Made by a program: the position numbers and the translations under genes. This document shows, one piece after another, positions 54,553-64,000 of a stretch of 64,000 nt of DNA; position 1 is the first letter of the stretch; the number at the start of each line of letters is the position of its first letter. The DNA is taken from NCBI GenBank assembly GCA_036346225.1, contig JARFIW010000593.1, positions 806,001-870,000 on the forward strand, in the 5' to 3' direction. The notes beneath the pieces were generated by a model that was given only the letters and a program-made list of their open reading frames with translations, was not told the origin of the DNA and did not search any database. The DNA is from Platerodrilus igneus (lineage: Eukaryota; Arthropoda; Insecta; Coleoptera; Lycidae).

Positions 54553-55803
54553 TTTCATCATCATTTTGTTTTCGACCTTATTTAAGGTCGGTTTGACGCA
54601 GCTCTAACTTCTTTTCTATTCTGTGCTAATCTAAAAAGTTCTACATACCCCTCACAACCTACGTTTCTAATAATTTGACTAAAATAGCTTAGTCTAAGTC
54701 TTCCTATACTCTTCTATCTTTTTCTTATCTACCTGGCTCTATATAGATATTAGTAACCTGATGGTTGTTAAAAAACTCCAACATGTTTACATAATTCCCA
54801 TTTATAAGGAAATGAAATATTACCTGGTTATCCCCTCCAAAAAAGGAAAAGTGTTAAATTATATGTTATGGTAAGGCTTAAGCAACGAATCGCTACCAAC
54901 ATGTCAGACCGCTAACTAATTGTGACATTTAGTTAACTGATTTTTATTTATTTATTTTTTGTTTTGTTTTCGAACCTACTTAAGGTCGGTTTGACGCAGC
55001 TCTAAATTCTTTTCTATTCTGAGCAGTCAGCCCCTGGATAACTATGACAGTTTTTAACTTGGTTTCTAAATCTTTGTTTAACTAAAATATTATCTATTTA
55101 GTATCTAGTCCTATCATCTGGCGCTTTCCAGGTATATCTTCTCCTAACATGTTGTACGAATAGGGTGTTTACAGTTACTAATCTATGTTCTTGGCAAACC
55201 TCAACTAATCTTTCTCCTCTATCATTTCGTCTGCCATACCCAAATTTTCCTACCATTTTTCCCTCACTACCTTCTCCTACTGACGCATTAAAATCGCCCA
55301 TAACTATTAGATTCTCATCTCCCTTTACTTTTCTCACTATACCATTTATATCCCCGTATACCTTTTCTACTTCCACATCCTCGTATTGAGTTGTAGGCAT
55401 GTAAACCTGTACTAAAACAGTGTCTGTGGGTTTTGTACTCAATTTAACCATAATTATTCTATCACTAAATTGTAAGTACTCTTCAACTTTACGTCCTAAT
55501 CTTTTACCTAGCAATATTCCTACCCCTGCTTGTCCATTAGTTGAAGAAGTTGTAATTATTCTACAATTATCTTTCCAAAAGTCATTACTATCTGGCCATC
55601 TCACGTCACTAATACCTAATATGTCCAGCTTCCCTTTTCTCAATTCGACTAATAAATTCGTTAACTTATGTACTCTAAGTCATGACCTTACATTCCAAGT
55701 CCCTATCACTAAATCGAACTGTTGTTTTAAATTCCTATAATGACGAGCCCCAAGTTCCCCCTCCTGGAGATCCGAATGAGGGGGTATTTTACCTCCGGAC
55801 AAG
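54553..55803 (-). mobile_element. RTE-type LINE inserted in Gypsy-D, target duplication ACTAGGTC
   Basis: Flanked by ACTAGGTC at 54545-54552 and 55804-55811. The 3' tail on the minus strand is AAAATGATGATGAAA, an RTE-type tail. The interior holds the leader and endonuclease (55740-55098) followed directly by 3' sequence, with RT deleted. A second 3'-end-like block (GGTCGGTTTGACGCAGCTCT at both about 54584 and 54985) shows an internal duplication. Confidence 0.8.
55098..55740 (-). pseudogene. RTE endonuclease domain
   Basis: Open from 55643 to 55098: LDILGISDVRWPDS, STNGQAGVGILLGKRLGRK, TDTVLVQVYMPTTQYED, LIVMGDFNASVGEG, then RRYTWKAPDDRTRY. GTWNVRS lies just upstream, after which a stop closes the frame. 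These are APE-type endonuclease motifs of RTE/BovB elements. The SDH histidine motif and the whole RT are deleted. Confidence 0.8.
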
Positions 55804-55811
55804 ACTAGGTC

Positions 55812-55995
55812 CCTGCCATGAAGAATTTTTGGTGACCAGTTAGTAACCATAACGTTTTTTATCCTGAAAAACCAAAGCTTTTCCTACAGTTGGCTGCTGT
55901 TGTACTAATTCATTCTTTAGAAAATTACTTTTAGCATATTTCGAACTATTTTCCTATCTAAGCGATGCAGTTCACAGCCTAGCTTGGGTACCGCT
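55812..55995 (-). repeat. Duplicated piece of the Gypsy-D macro-domain coding sequence
   Basis: The segment encoding LVQQQPTVGKALVFRIKNVM repeats, with divergence, the QQQPTVVKTLVFRMKIVM segment at about 56165-56095. Between them lies LGCELHRLDRKIVRNMLKVI, the second half of the macro domain. The order second-half then repeated first-half is out of register, so two diverged macro copies were joined here before or during the RTE insertion. Confidence 0.6.
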
Positions 55996-56034
55996 AGTCT
56001 CGTTCTCCATTTTTCATCATCTGAGCCTTAAGAC

Positions 56035-56796
56035 TCAGTAAAGGCTCCCATAGATGTTCATAACTAGGTCTTTGCTATCTATAATTTTTAGTGACCAGAT
56101 AGTAAACATAACAATTTTCATCCTGAAGACCAAGGTTTTTACTACAGTTGGTTGCTGTTGTACTAATTTATCCACACATCCAAACTTTTTCTTGAAAACA
56201 ACAGCTATTCCTCTTGCGATTTCCAGATCTTGAGCTACGCAATGTGCAAGGGAATACTTTTCTGGTGCTCTAAACAGAGTTTGCTGTTTTTCAACAACAA
56301 CGCCAAATTTCGCCTTAGCGGAACCACCATACGCCGCCATAAAACTCTCAAAATCTACATTTGGCTCGTGATTAATAACTCGGCGAACACCATTCTCATT
56401 ATGCGAGTCTTCCTGGTTGTTGCCAGCATAGGACGTTAAACGGTCAAAGTGTACCATTTTAGGTTTACCACGGGGACATCTTCTGATCCGGTACACTACA
56501 TTATTAATTCTTTTTAACACTTTGTACGGGCCTTCCTTTTGTCTTTGTAATTTTGGCGACAATCCACGTTTTCCTTGTAGACTGTACAACCACACCAAAT
56601 CTCCAGGTTGGTAACCACCTTCTTGTGCTCTCATGTCATATTGTGATTTCATTCGATCGCTTGCCGCCTGTATATCCTTTCGGATGTTTTCGTGAATGCT
56701 ATTTGATCTTTCACGAAGCTTACAAACGTAATCTTCAGCTGCGATCTCTTCTTCAGGTTTATCCAAACTGAAAATCACATGGTAGCCGCAATTCAC
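56035..56796 (-). CDS. Gypsy-D integrase C-terminal region, GPY/F module and first half of macro domain (copy 2)
   Basis: A 253-codon open frame. Residues ~10-60: end of integrase region (KLRERSNSIHENIRKDIQA, QYDMRAQEGGYQPGDLVWLY). Residues ~75-120: GPY/F module (GPYKVLKRINNVVYRIRR, MVHFDRLTSYAG). From ~165: macro domain (FRAPEKYSLAHCVAQDLEIA, RGIAVVFKKKFGCVDKLV, TVVKTLVFRMKIVMF). Macro and GPY/F are in one uninterrupted frame, showing that the macro domain is part of this pol and not a neighbouring gene. The N-terminal half of the macro fold supplies part of the ADP-ribose pocket; AHCVAQDL-x5-GIAVxFKKKFG is the most TARG1-like stretch. The second half follows in a shifted frame. The frame with the integrase core (56885) is broken near 56840. 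Confidence 0.75.
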   Translation of the reverse strand: MNCGYHVIFSLDKPEEEIAAEDYVCKLRERSNSIHENIRKDIQAASDRMKSQYDMRAQEGGYQPGDLVWLYSLQGKRGLSPKLQRQKEGPYKVLKRINNVVYRIRRCPRGKPKMVHFDRLTSYAGNNQEDSHNENGVRRVINHEPNVDFESFMAAYGGSAKAKFGVVVEKQQTLFRAPEKYSLAHCVAQDLEIARGIAVVFKKKFGCVDKLVQQQPTVVKTLVFRMKIVMFTIWSLKIIDSKDLVMNIYGSLY

Positions 56797-56884
56797 GCCC
56801 TAACATCACGCAAGCGGGAGAGTATCCCGTGTTGTCATGTACCGAAGATCGGTACGCCAGTAGGAACAAATGTAAATATTGGTT

Positions 56885-57568
56885 CTAGTCTCGTTGATGT
56901 TCAGAGACAACTTTGGCTAGGTACTTTCCTAACATCCTGTTCATTCTTTCAACCATTCCATCCGATTGGGGATGAAGTGGCGTGGTTCTAGTCTTTCTGA
57001 TTCTCAGATGCTTGCAGACGTTTTGAAACAACGCTGATTCGAAGTTCCGACCTTCATCGGAGTGTAATTCCAACAGAACTCCAAAGCGACGAAACAACTC
57101 CCTCACTAGTACATCTGCAACCGTCTCGGCTTCTTGGTTAGGTATACTATACGCCTCCGGCCATTTGGTAAAATAATCCATTGCAACCAAGATGTATTTA
57201 TTTCCTTTCTCAGATTCAGGAAACGGACCGGCTATATCAATGGCCACCCTCTCAAAAGGATTCCCCACGTTATACTGTCCCATTGCGGCTTTCCGTTTTG
57301 TAACCGGGCCATTTCCAGAGGCACATAACTCACATTTCCGGCACCACTCCTTCACATCTTCTTTGCAGTTCACCCAATAAAATCTATCTCTCACTCTTTC
57401 GAGAGTTCTTTTCACGCCAAAGTGCCCTCGGGAAATACCGTCGTGCAAGTGCTGCAACATTTCCGGCATTCTGCTTCTCGGCACTATCACTTGAACTCGT
57501 CTCTCAGTGCCATCTTCACATTCCAAGCGTCGTTTCAACATTCTATTTTCAATCACCAAGGGTCCCAC
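56885..57568 (-). CDS. Gypsy-D integrase zinc domain and catalytic core (copy 2)
   Basis: 227 codons, open. HHCC zinc domain at about residues 38-85 (HLHDGISRGHFGVKRTLE, FYWVNCKEDVKEWCRKCELC). Core: AIDIAGPFPESEKGNKYILV (first Asp), LLELHSDEGRNFES (second Asp) and HPQSDGMVERMNR (Glu), the D-D-35-E set, all present. It inserts element cDNA into chromosomes. The frame is also open a little upstream into the RNase H linker (RRPAWEEISILS, KAYWAQW, at 57600-57560 in a neighbouring frame). This is the best-preserved enzyme in the window. Expression would depend on gag-pol context, which is broken. Confidence 0.8.
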   Translation of the reverse strand: MGPLVIENRMLKRRLECEDGTERRVQVIVPRSRMPEMLQHLHDGISRGHFGVKRTLERVRDRFYWVNCKEDVKEWCRKCELCASGNGPVTKRKAAMGQYNVGNPFERVAIDIAGPFPESEKGNKYILVAMDYFTKWPEAYSIPNQEAETVADVLVRELFRRFGVLLELHSDEGRNFESALFQNVCKHLRIRKTRTTPLHPQSDGMVERMNRMLGKYLAKVVSEHQRD

Positions 57569-57701
57569 TGTGCCCAGTATGCCTTCAGGCTCCTACTTAA
57601 AATACTAATTTCTTCCCAAGCTGGTCGTTGTCCTCTACTCTTCCACTCGATAATACGTCCCAAATCTGCGACGTCCTCATGGTCTTCTCGTTGTAACGTA
57701 T

Positions 57702-59641
57702 TTTTTTCGAAGTAACAGTTTGTTTCTTAATAGAAAATAAAGCAACAATAAAATAAAAATATAATTTGTAAAATTTAGTACAATTAAAATAAAACTTAAA
57801 ATCTATAATAGCATATAGACTCCTTTACCTTTGAGGTCTAAGATTCGTTATTAAACTTCGTCGAGTTGTCAATTCGAGCACTTTGCTATCAACGTTTGAA
57901 GAGACAAGCTGCGATAAGCGGCGTAGTAAAATCAAGATGGTTTCCAGGCACATGGCCTGCTGTCGAGTTCGTAAAAGGAGAAATTGAAGTCACCATCATC
58001 AAAACATGCAATATCAAATAATGCAATATCACGTAACTATATGATATGAGAATATCATATACAATTTCCTATAAGTTTATTACATCAGTAATATCAAATA
58101 TTAATCTCAAGAAAATTTAGTTTAGTTTTGGAGTACTAAATTTTATATGATGTAAAATCAAGCAGATGTTAGTTTCGTTAAATTCTGGTTTTATTCAAAA
58201 GAGTTCTTGCAATTCCAGTAATAATTTCGTAAGTATTCACGTGGCTTCTATTTGTGCGTCACAGAAAACAGATGTTCATGGAATTTCCGACAGCTGGGGT
58301 TATGGTCCGATTTCTTTTGTTCACAGCAGTATCTGCACACGTGAGTGTTTTTAGCATTTAATCACTTTCAATATCAGTTAAATTGCAATAAGAAAATATT
58401 AAATTGAACTTTAGTTACGTAAAATTCGTTTAAGGAAAGAAAGAATTAAGTAACAAATTTATTGCTTGTCAGAATGATTGCACATACAGATAAAGTTAAC
58501 TAAGCTAAAAAGTTATGAGTGACATTTTATGTCTGATATAAAAAACATATATTCAACTGTCCTATTTAGACCTCACATGTCATGTTACTTTAATTTAAAA
58601 ATATGTTTAAATATTTTGGAGGTCATGTACTTTGATTTTTAGTCAACATGAGGAATTCCTTTATTAACTATTAAATAAAAGTAACTCTAGGTTGACACAT
58701 GCTAGTTTATCTGCACTTAGGTAATTTAAATTTCATTGTTAAAGTCAAAGTAGTGCTACTATGACTTGAAGAATATGTAATATGAATAATTAAGAAAACT
58801 CAAATCCTTACATAAAAATTATTAAGAGATCTTTATGTTAAATTTATTATGAAAGATTCATTCAGAGATCTTTATGTTATTGAATACAAATCCTTATTAG
58901 TATATTTCTGTTCTATAAAAAATTATTAGTTAAAAATATTATAGTAAAACAAATTGAAAATATTATAGTAAAATGAATCAAGAAATTTAAGCAAATAGAA
59001 TCTATTTTTTTGACTTTTTTATTGTTTGAAATACAAGTAAAGTTTACAAATAATTCCTGATCAGAAATTGTGGGTAATGATTACAAATACCCTGGTTGTA
59101 TACTTTTGAAACCTAAATTCTATTATTTTATTTTTGGTAAATATTTTTGAGGACACAAACGGTGTCCATGTTGTGCATTTGTTTGTTCACAGGTCAAGTT
59201 GAGACATCTGTATGACATCTGGTGTTTGAGATTTTGGTAAGTGTTTTAAGAAAGTGAAATTCAGGTTTTATGGCTATGTTAGTGGTGTTGATATAAGGTT
59301 TCCGCATTCCCCTAATACAAGCACCGTTAATTTTTGTAGGTTGTAGTATTGAAAAATACGGTGGCGCTCATTATTCATATTTTTTGGTCTTTTGACAACC
59401 CATGACCCAAGCTCATGATCTACCCAGAGCTAACACTCTACTAGCCGTTTATGTCTAAAGAGTTTTTCTTTTCCTCAAGCCGTTTTCTATCCAACTTTTC
59501 CTTGGGCTTTCATTGTTAATAAGAAATTCTCGACCTTGTGATATCAGGTAAGGGTTTAGGAAATATAAAGGTGCAATTTATTAACTGATAGTCACGAGGG
59601 TAAAAATAAAATTAAAAACAAAATTAAATTATTGTTTTCAT
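57702..59641. mobile_element. Unidentified 1.94-kb insertion in Gypsy-D, target duplication CGTAT
   Basis: Absent at the same point in copy 1 (25690-25715), where the flanks are contiguous. CGTAT occurs at 57697-57701 and 59642-59646. The minus strand ends in a short A-run (CGAAAAAA) next to the 57.7-kb edge, which could be a poly(A) trace of a retroposed sequence. No coding domain was recognised; the 62-codon frame at 58166-58354 is unassigned. Confidence 0.6.
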
Positions 59642-59649
59642 CGTATTCT

Positions 59650-59830
59650 TTCGGGTCGCCAAGTATCATCGGTTACCGTCATCCTATGAATGATACTTAT
59701 TTTCTCTTCCATCTTGGAGCAAGGATTGCAGTCTGTCGGACAAGGTCTCCTTGACAGAGCGTCTGCATTCCGATGACTAGTTCCTACGCGATGTTCTGTG
59801 TCAAAATCATACTCTTGCTGTTAAACCGGT
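59650..59830 (-). pseudogene. End of Gypsy-D RNase H joined to gag
   Basis: The minus strand reads EHRVGTSHRNADALSRRPC in one frame, the hallmark end of Gypsy RNase H, only about 15 codons after the gag zinc knuckle. Protease, RT and most of RNase H are therefore deleted between the two. Confidence 0.7.
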
Positions 59831-60989
59831 TGTTTTTTAGTTGAGTACAGCGGCTCTGTATATGGCCAACTTCACCGCAGTTCCAACATCGCAGACACAA
59901 TCTCTGCGGTCGTTGTCTTTCCAGCTTTTTCGCCTTTTGTTTTTCAAACACGCGGTTGATTATTTCTTCTATGCTGTTCTGCGATTAACCAGATTCTTCT
60001 AAGGCAGACCGACCGTTGTGACTCATCCTGTGTGATGTCTGCTTAGCTGCTTCAAATTCAAGCGCATGAGCGCGTCATCCAACATTTATGGCCTTGCTAA
60101 TCTTAGCGCTTGCGGTATTTCGCCATCTTTAACGCCATCTACGAACAGCCAGTTGTTCCAGGAAGCTATCTGGTGCCGTTGGGTATGCCAATCTAACTAA
60201 TCTAGCAATGTCAGCTTCGAATTCTTGCAGGCTTTTATTTGTGTTTTGCGAGCGGTTCTAAACTTGTGCATGGTAAACGTGTTGAAGGTGAGCGTCTCCA
60301 TATCTCATCTCAAGCTTCGATGTTAAGAGGCCGTAATCATTCTACTAACGATTGAGATTCGTTTGCAGGATGTTAAGCGCTTCCCCCCGTAGGGCCACTA
60401 TTAAAGAGATAGCCTTCTCTTTGTTACACCAATTGTTGGCTATTTCAGCGGCTTCAAATTGTTTCATATATGTGGGCCAAGGCGTTTTACCATCGAATGT
60501 GAGTGGTTTCGCTCTAAATTTTGACAGTATTGACTCGCTTTCTTTCATGCTTTTTATTTCTGGGATATTCTGATTTACAACTTGGTTTACTAATTCAAGT
60601 GGCCGCGTTGTTAGTGAAATCACTTGTTCTTGCAGCCTCATCACATCTTCTTCTATTTTTACGAATTTACTTTCCAACTTTTGCTCAACTGTTTTTACTT
60701 GTTTAGTGAAATCTTCTTTCAATGCAATGGAGCTTTCCATTAATCTTTGCTCTAACGTGGCTGTACTTTCATTCAACTTTTCTTCCATTTTGGCAGCATT
60801 TTCACTAAACTTTACTTCCATTTTCGCAGCATTTTCACTCAACTTTTCTTCTATTTTCTCAGCATTTTCACCAAGTGTCACTTCTAATTTAGCCGACCTC
60901 TCTTCCATACCGGATTTAAAATCCTTAAGTAAATTCATTAAAGTTTCTGCGCCCATTTTACTTTGGCTTCTTGTAACAGGCATATACAA
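59831..60989 (-). pseudogene. Gypsy-D gag with CCHC zinc knuckle, broken
   Basis: 60989-60345 is open (214 codons): MPVTRSQSKMGAETL start, then repeated KLSENAAKMEEK-type heptads (residues ~45-85; coiled coil, internal ~14-residue repeats), then the capsid start KPLTFDGKTPWPTYMKQFEA. After a frameshift it continues as YGDAHLQHVYHAQV, LQEFEADIARLVRLAYPTAP and ALEFEAAKQTS, and ends with the knuckle CWNCGEVGHIQSRC (about 59900-59855). Gag forms the particle and the knuckle binds element RNA. The long plus-strand frame 60706-61008 is its shadow. Confidence 0.75.
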
Positions 60990-61061
60990 ACTACTGAAAT
61001 GTCTTTAGACTTGTGCGTTTTCTTTTAAATTAATCACTATATACCCAACACCTGACATCAG

Positions 61062-61196
61062 TGTAGCGGGCTAGTATTAACGCGTTTCACCAATTTAAAA
61101 CAAGTAATAACAAGTCTTTATTACTCACTGTGTACAAGTCTAATTAACAATATATGCCTTATTTATAAATGTTTTCAGTCCAATTAACGAAGCTGT

Positions 61197-61235
<39 letters not shown>

Positions 61236-61404
61236 CATATATATATATATAAATATACTATATATATATATATATATATATATACCTTGAATTAAATGGA
61301 TTATTCATACTCCGGTATATGCTAGAAGGTTCGAGACCTCTGTAGTATATGCATTGCTACGGCGCTTGTGTGTTTGACGGGTTGCCTAATAGTAGCTCGT
61401 ATCA
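61062..61404 (-). repeat. 5' LTR of Gypsy-D copy 2, internally altered
   Basis: TGATACGAGC...GCTACA on the minus strand. It aligns with the 3' LTR at both ends, but the middle is deleted and replaced by an expanded TA tract (61200-61285), making it 343 bp instead of 533. The tract starts near the TATATATAAG promoter of the intact LTR, so this LTR has lost its normal start region. Confidence 0.75.
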
Positions 61405-61408
61405 ATAA

Positions 61409-61690
61409 TACAAACGGTATAATTATACAATGTCAATAGATAGTATCTTGACGAGATTGAGATTAGGTAATAAGGATTTTTCAACGATTGATTTAAAGAG
61501 TTCATTTTTAGAGAGGAGAAATAAAGGATTTCGGTAGATGGGTGTATTTACCAATTTATAGATATCCCTTTTGATTTGTCTATGGGCATGTAGCGTTAGT
61601 AGATGCTATGCGCTGTATCTGGAACCACTTAACAAAATCATGATGCAAATTCCAATATAGTTTCTTATTTCATTATTGGTCAACAGCGCT
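61409..61690 (+). pseudogene. Gypsy-C RT, right of the Gypsy-D insertion
   Basis: DSILTRLRLGNKDFSTIDLK is the Gypsy RT block with the first catalytic Asp (61440-61500). A frameshifted YRYPF...LSMG stretch (about 61558-61590) corresponds to the PFGLS motif. It fades before the YxDD box. Confidence 0.6.
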
Positions 61691-61799
61691 AGTTCGCTAG
61701 GAACTTTCTAATTGCTGAATAAGCTGAACTGTTCAACAATACTAGAAATTATATATGGAGTATATCTGGAGTACATCTGGCCAAAGAATACGGTACGGT

Positions 61800-63085
61800 A
61801 TCCAAACCTGCAATCAGTTATCAGTCCAGTTCTTCACCGCCAGAATTTACCTATCCCCAAACGTCCAGAATCATACACACTTAACGATGATGTGAATTCT
61901 GCGAAAGATATTATTGTTGAATCGATGGAAGAAGACACGGATCCAAATTTCCAACCACTTGATATAGGTACTTCATATTTACTTTCACAGGATGAACTTA
62001 ACTACTTAGTACAAGATTTAAAGCTCAAGCCGAAATATTGAGATCCAGGTTGCAAGGTGGGACTCTATTACAGAATAGTACGCGTATTTCCACATATCGG
62101 AGACGCAAAAAATGTTTTTTTAAATTTCTTACATCGTACGATCAATTGGTGTACTGTGTAGTTGTTTCTGGATTAATTGACGCATTAGAATATAAATACA
62201 AAACTAAAGAGTGGAAACTATTTATGGAAATTCGTACAGCTCTGTTTCTATTACCCTCGCAGTACACATGCAGGAAAACTATGACAATATGATAATTGTA
62301 CTTGAAAAAAATTAAGAGTACAGAGCATGAGTGGAGCATATATGATGATTTACAGTCATAGCACTTTTATTAGGAACACAATTGGGTTGCCCTAAGAGCT
62401 GCTATTTTCTCTACGAATGGGGCAGCAAAGCAAAAAATAAACATTGCTTTGTAAAAGACTATAAAATGCGAAAAATTCTAGTTGCTTGAGAAAAAATGTT
62501 ACAAATCCTCTACTTGTTGATACAACAAAAAATTTACTACCACCTCAGTACATAAAACTGGGACTCATGGAAAACTTTGTCAAAACTTTAAATAAAGATT
62601 GCGAAGAATTCCTATACCTGAGAGAAATTTTCTAGACTAAGTAAGACAAAAATAAAAGAAAATTTTTTATTGGGCTGCAAATTCCTCACATCATAAAGAC
62701 CAGTGTATTCGATTCAAAACCGACCGATATTGAGACTGCTGCATGGGTATCATTTAAGGATTTTGTGTTTTAATTTCTTGGAAAATAAAATGGCAAAAAG
62801 TTACGAACAAATTTAGAATCTTTTAAGTTCCACATACAGCGGTATGGGTTGCAACATGTCTTTGATGATTCACTTTGTCCATTCGCATTTGGACTTTCTC
62901 CCCCTAAATTTAGTTTCAGTGAATGACGAACATGGTGAAAAATTTCACCATGACATTATACATTATGAAAACCGATACCAAGGGAAGTGGAACCGCACAA
63001 TACTCCCCGATTATTGTTGGAACCCAATCAGGGATGCTCCAGAGCTACGCTACCAACAAAAACCACGTGCAAAAAAATTTTGAGA
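61800..63085 (+). pseudogene. Pseudogene of an arthropod multicopy (transposon-like) gene family
   Basis: Broken in at least five places. Readable pieces: LPIPKRPESYTLNDDV (61845); DPNFQPLD with LLSQDELNYLVQDLKLKPK (61945-62037); RLQGGTLLQNSTRISTYRRR and ALEYKYKTKEWKLFMEIRTA (62040-62245); GTQLGCP (62370); and MGCNMSLMIHFVHSHLDF, VSVNDEHGEKFHHDI, ENRYQGKWNR then LPDYCW (62844-63020). From memory these match a frequently annotated uncharacterised arthropod family with the DEHGERFHQDI motif, present in many copies per genome. Its biochemical role is not known to me. The 3' end merges into a frame (62923-63294) that is probably non-coding. Confidence 0.55.
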
Positions 63086-63299
63086 GTCGGCAGTGGCGTG
63101 GTATGCATAACTTGTATTATAACAAATGTAAACATTACATAATAAACCGTTCCACTATAAAAATACGAATACCTTTTGACTGGAGGGAGAGAAAAATACA
63201 GATTTGTAGTCAGCGGGAAAAACATTATAAGAAATACCTACCCCGCATTAGGAAACAAGAGAAAATTACAATTTGTTGTGGAGTGATTTATTAATACTT

Positions 63300-64000
63300 C
63301 TATTTCTTAATACACACGATGCAGAAGCAACTTGCTTGCTTTTTTTGTTTCATATGGGTCAGAATTATGTTGAACATATTACTTAAAAAGCTTTTATCTT
63401 TGTTCTAATGTATATTGCACGTTTTACATAATATTTTAAGATACTGATATTACTGACATTATATAAAATGACAACAACCAACAACTGTCAGTCAATAGTC
63501 AATAATCCAAGAAAAATTTTAAGCAAAAAGAAAACCTTCAAATAAATAAAACTGCAATTCTGGATATGAGACGATATATAATGAAACGCATGCTTGGTGC
63601 TGCTAAAGTTGCAACAATGTAACACATCTTCGCACCAACCCTAAGGTAGATGGGAATTAACTACTTAGGCTAGGGAGATTCGATTTTTATGATCCTTATA
63701 CTTTTCAAAATGTCGTAAAATTTAAATTGTGTACGGACCTACTAATTGTAAAGCTGAGGTCATTTCCAGCACTAAAATTTTTATGCATTTATTCCTTTTG
63801 TGGCAACGTCAACGGAATAAGTAATTTTATGTTCACCCTCTAGAACTTCGTAAAACTTGCACTTTGCGCGTTTTCCTCCGGTAATGCGAAATGCCCTTAA
63901 TAAAATACCATTCAGAAGCAAAACTAAATTTAAAATTTTTAGACATTCATTCCTGCAAAAACGATTTGATTTTCGTGTAATATGTTAATGAGGGGTCCTT
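63300..64000. other. No gene identified
   Basis: AT-rich DNA with no frame or repeat that could be recognised up to the window edge. Confidence 0.55.

Larger units (their letters stand above)
53768..61404 (-). mobile_element. Gypsy-D copy 2: nearly complete element with macro-domain pol, minus strand
   Basis: 5' LTR (61404-61062), gag, zinc knuckle, end of RNase H, integrase, GPY/F, macro domain, CCCH finger and 3' LTR (54300-53768) follow on the minus strand. It is flanked by ATAA at 53764-53767 and 61405-61408, with TG...CA ends, and splits the RT of Gypsy-C. Protease, RT and most of RNase H are missing. Later insertions are an RTE at 54553-55803 and an unknown 1.94-kb sequence at 57702-59641. 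Confidence 0.8.
49446..61700 (+). mobile_element. Gypsy-C remnant, split by nested insertions
   Basis: Primer-binding-like site, gag, and the start of RT (to 53767) lie left of the Gypsy-D insertion; RT resumes at 61405 and fades near 61690. Inside gag there are two further insertions (about 50300-50850 and 51077-52786). The protease region is not found. Gag relatives are Gypsy-A and Gypsy-B. Confidence 0.65.

Noticed and set aside
60706..61008. 100-codon plus-strand frame with repeated Phe/Ser blocks
   Set aside because: Shadow of the Gypsy-D gag heptad repeats on the minus strand.

Overview
The window is eukaryotic DNA from an arthropod, most likely an insect. It is AT-rich, has no operons or ribosome binding sites, and almost every recognisable coding trace belongs to a transposable element: Ty3/Gypsy including an errantivirus, BEL/Pao, RTE-type non-LTR elements, hAT, and an element with a viral-type family B DNA polymerase. 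Most reading frames are broken. No intact host gene was recognised; the only plausible host-type coding region is a minus-strand locus with two pipsqueak-type HTH motifs at 36.9-38.1 kb. All assignments come from reading motifs by eye, without database searches.

Layout. 1-3049: 3' half of an errantivirus-like provirus (integrase, broken env, 3' LTR). 3096-8290: first copy of a composite element with a minus-strand gene, a 46-bp palindrome, the end of a family B DNA polymerase, C2H2 zinc fingers and a tail of ~330-bp tandem repeats. 8291-10412: nothing identified. 10413-10730: RTE 3' end. 10796-17872: complete but internally deleted Gypsy element (Gypsy-A) with near-identical 2.06-kb LTRs, sitting in a (TA)n tract; a probable related solo LTR (17919-20243) sits in the same kind of tract. 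20291-28172: nest of a Gypsy gag remnant (minus), a BEL/Pao element (minus) and a Gypsy-D copy (plus). 28173-31389: little beyond a 107-bp RTE tail with a 14-bp target duplication and a hAT fragment. 31390-36850: hAT transposase remnant and two RTE copies. 36903-42070: HTH_psq gene and a second copy of the polymerase element, with a core promoter and candidate intron. 42075-45700: nothing identified. 45700-47575: RTE. 47576-61700: a decayed Gypsy element (Gypsy-C) split inside its RT by a 7.6-kb Gypsy-D element (53768-61404, target duplication ATAA), itself hit by an RTE and another insertion. 61800-63085: pseudogene of an arthropod multicopy gene family.

The most interesting system is Gypsy-D. 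In both copies here the coding sequence downstream of integrase and its GPY/F module continues into a macro domain resembling the TARG1/OARD1 ADP-ribosyl hydrolase family and then a CCCH zinc finger, ending at the polypurine tract and 3' LTR. Second is the polymerase element, whose two copies share polymerase sequence, a non-coding block, long tandem repeats and a common end motif. It resembles arthropod endogenous elements with protein-primed polymerases (Polinton/bidnavirus-like), but its termini and full gene set are unresolved.
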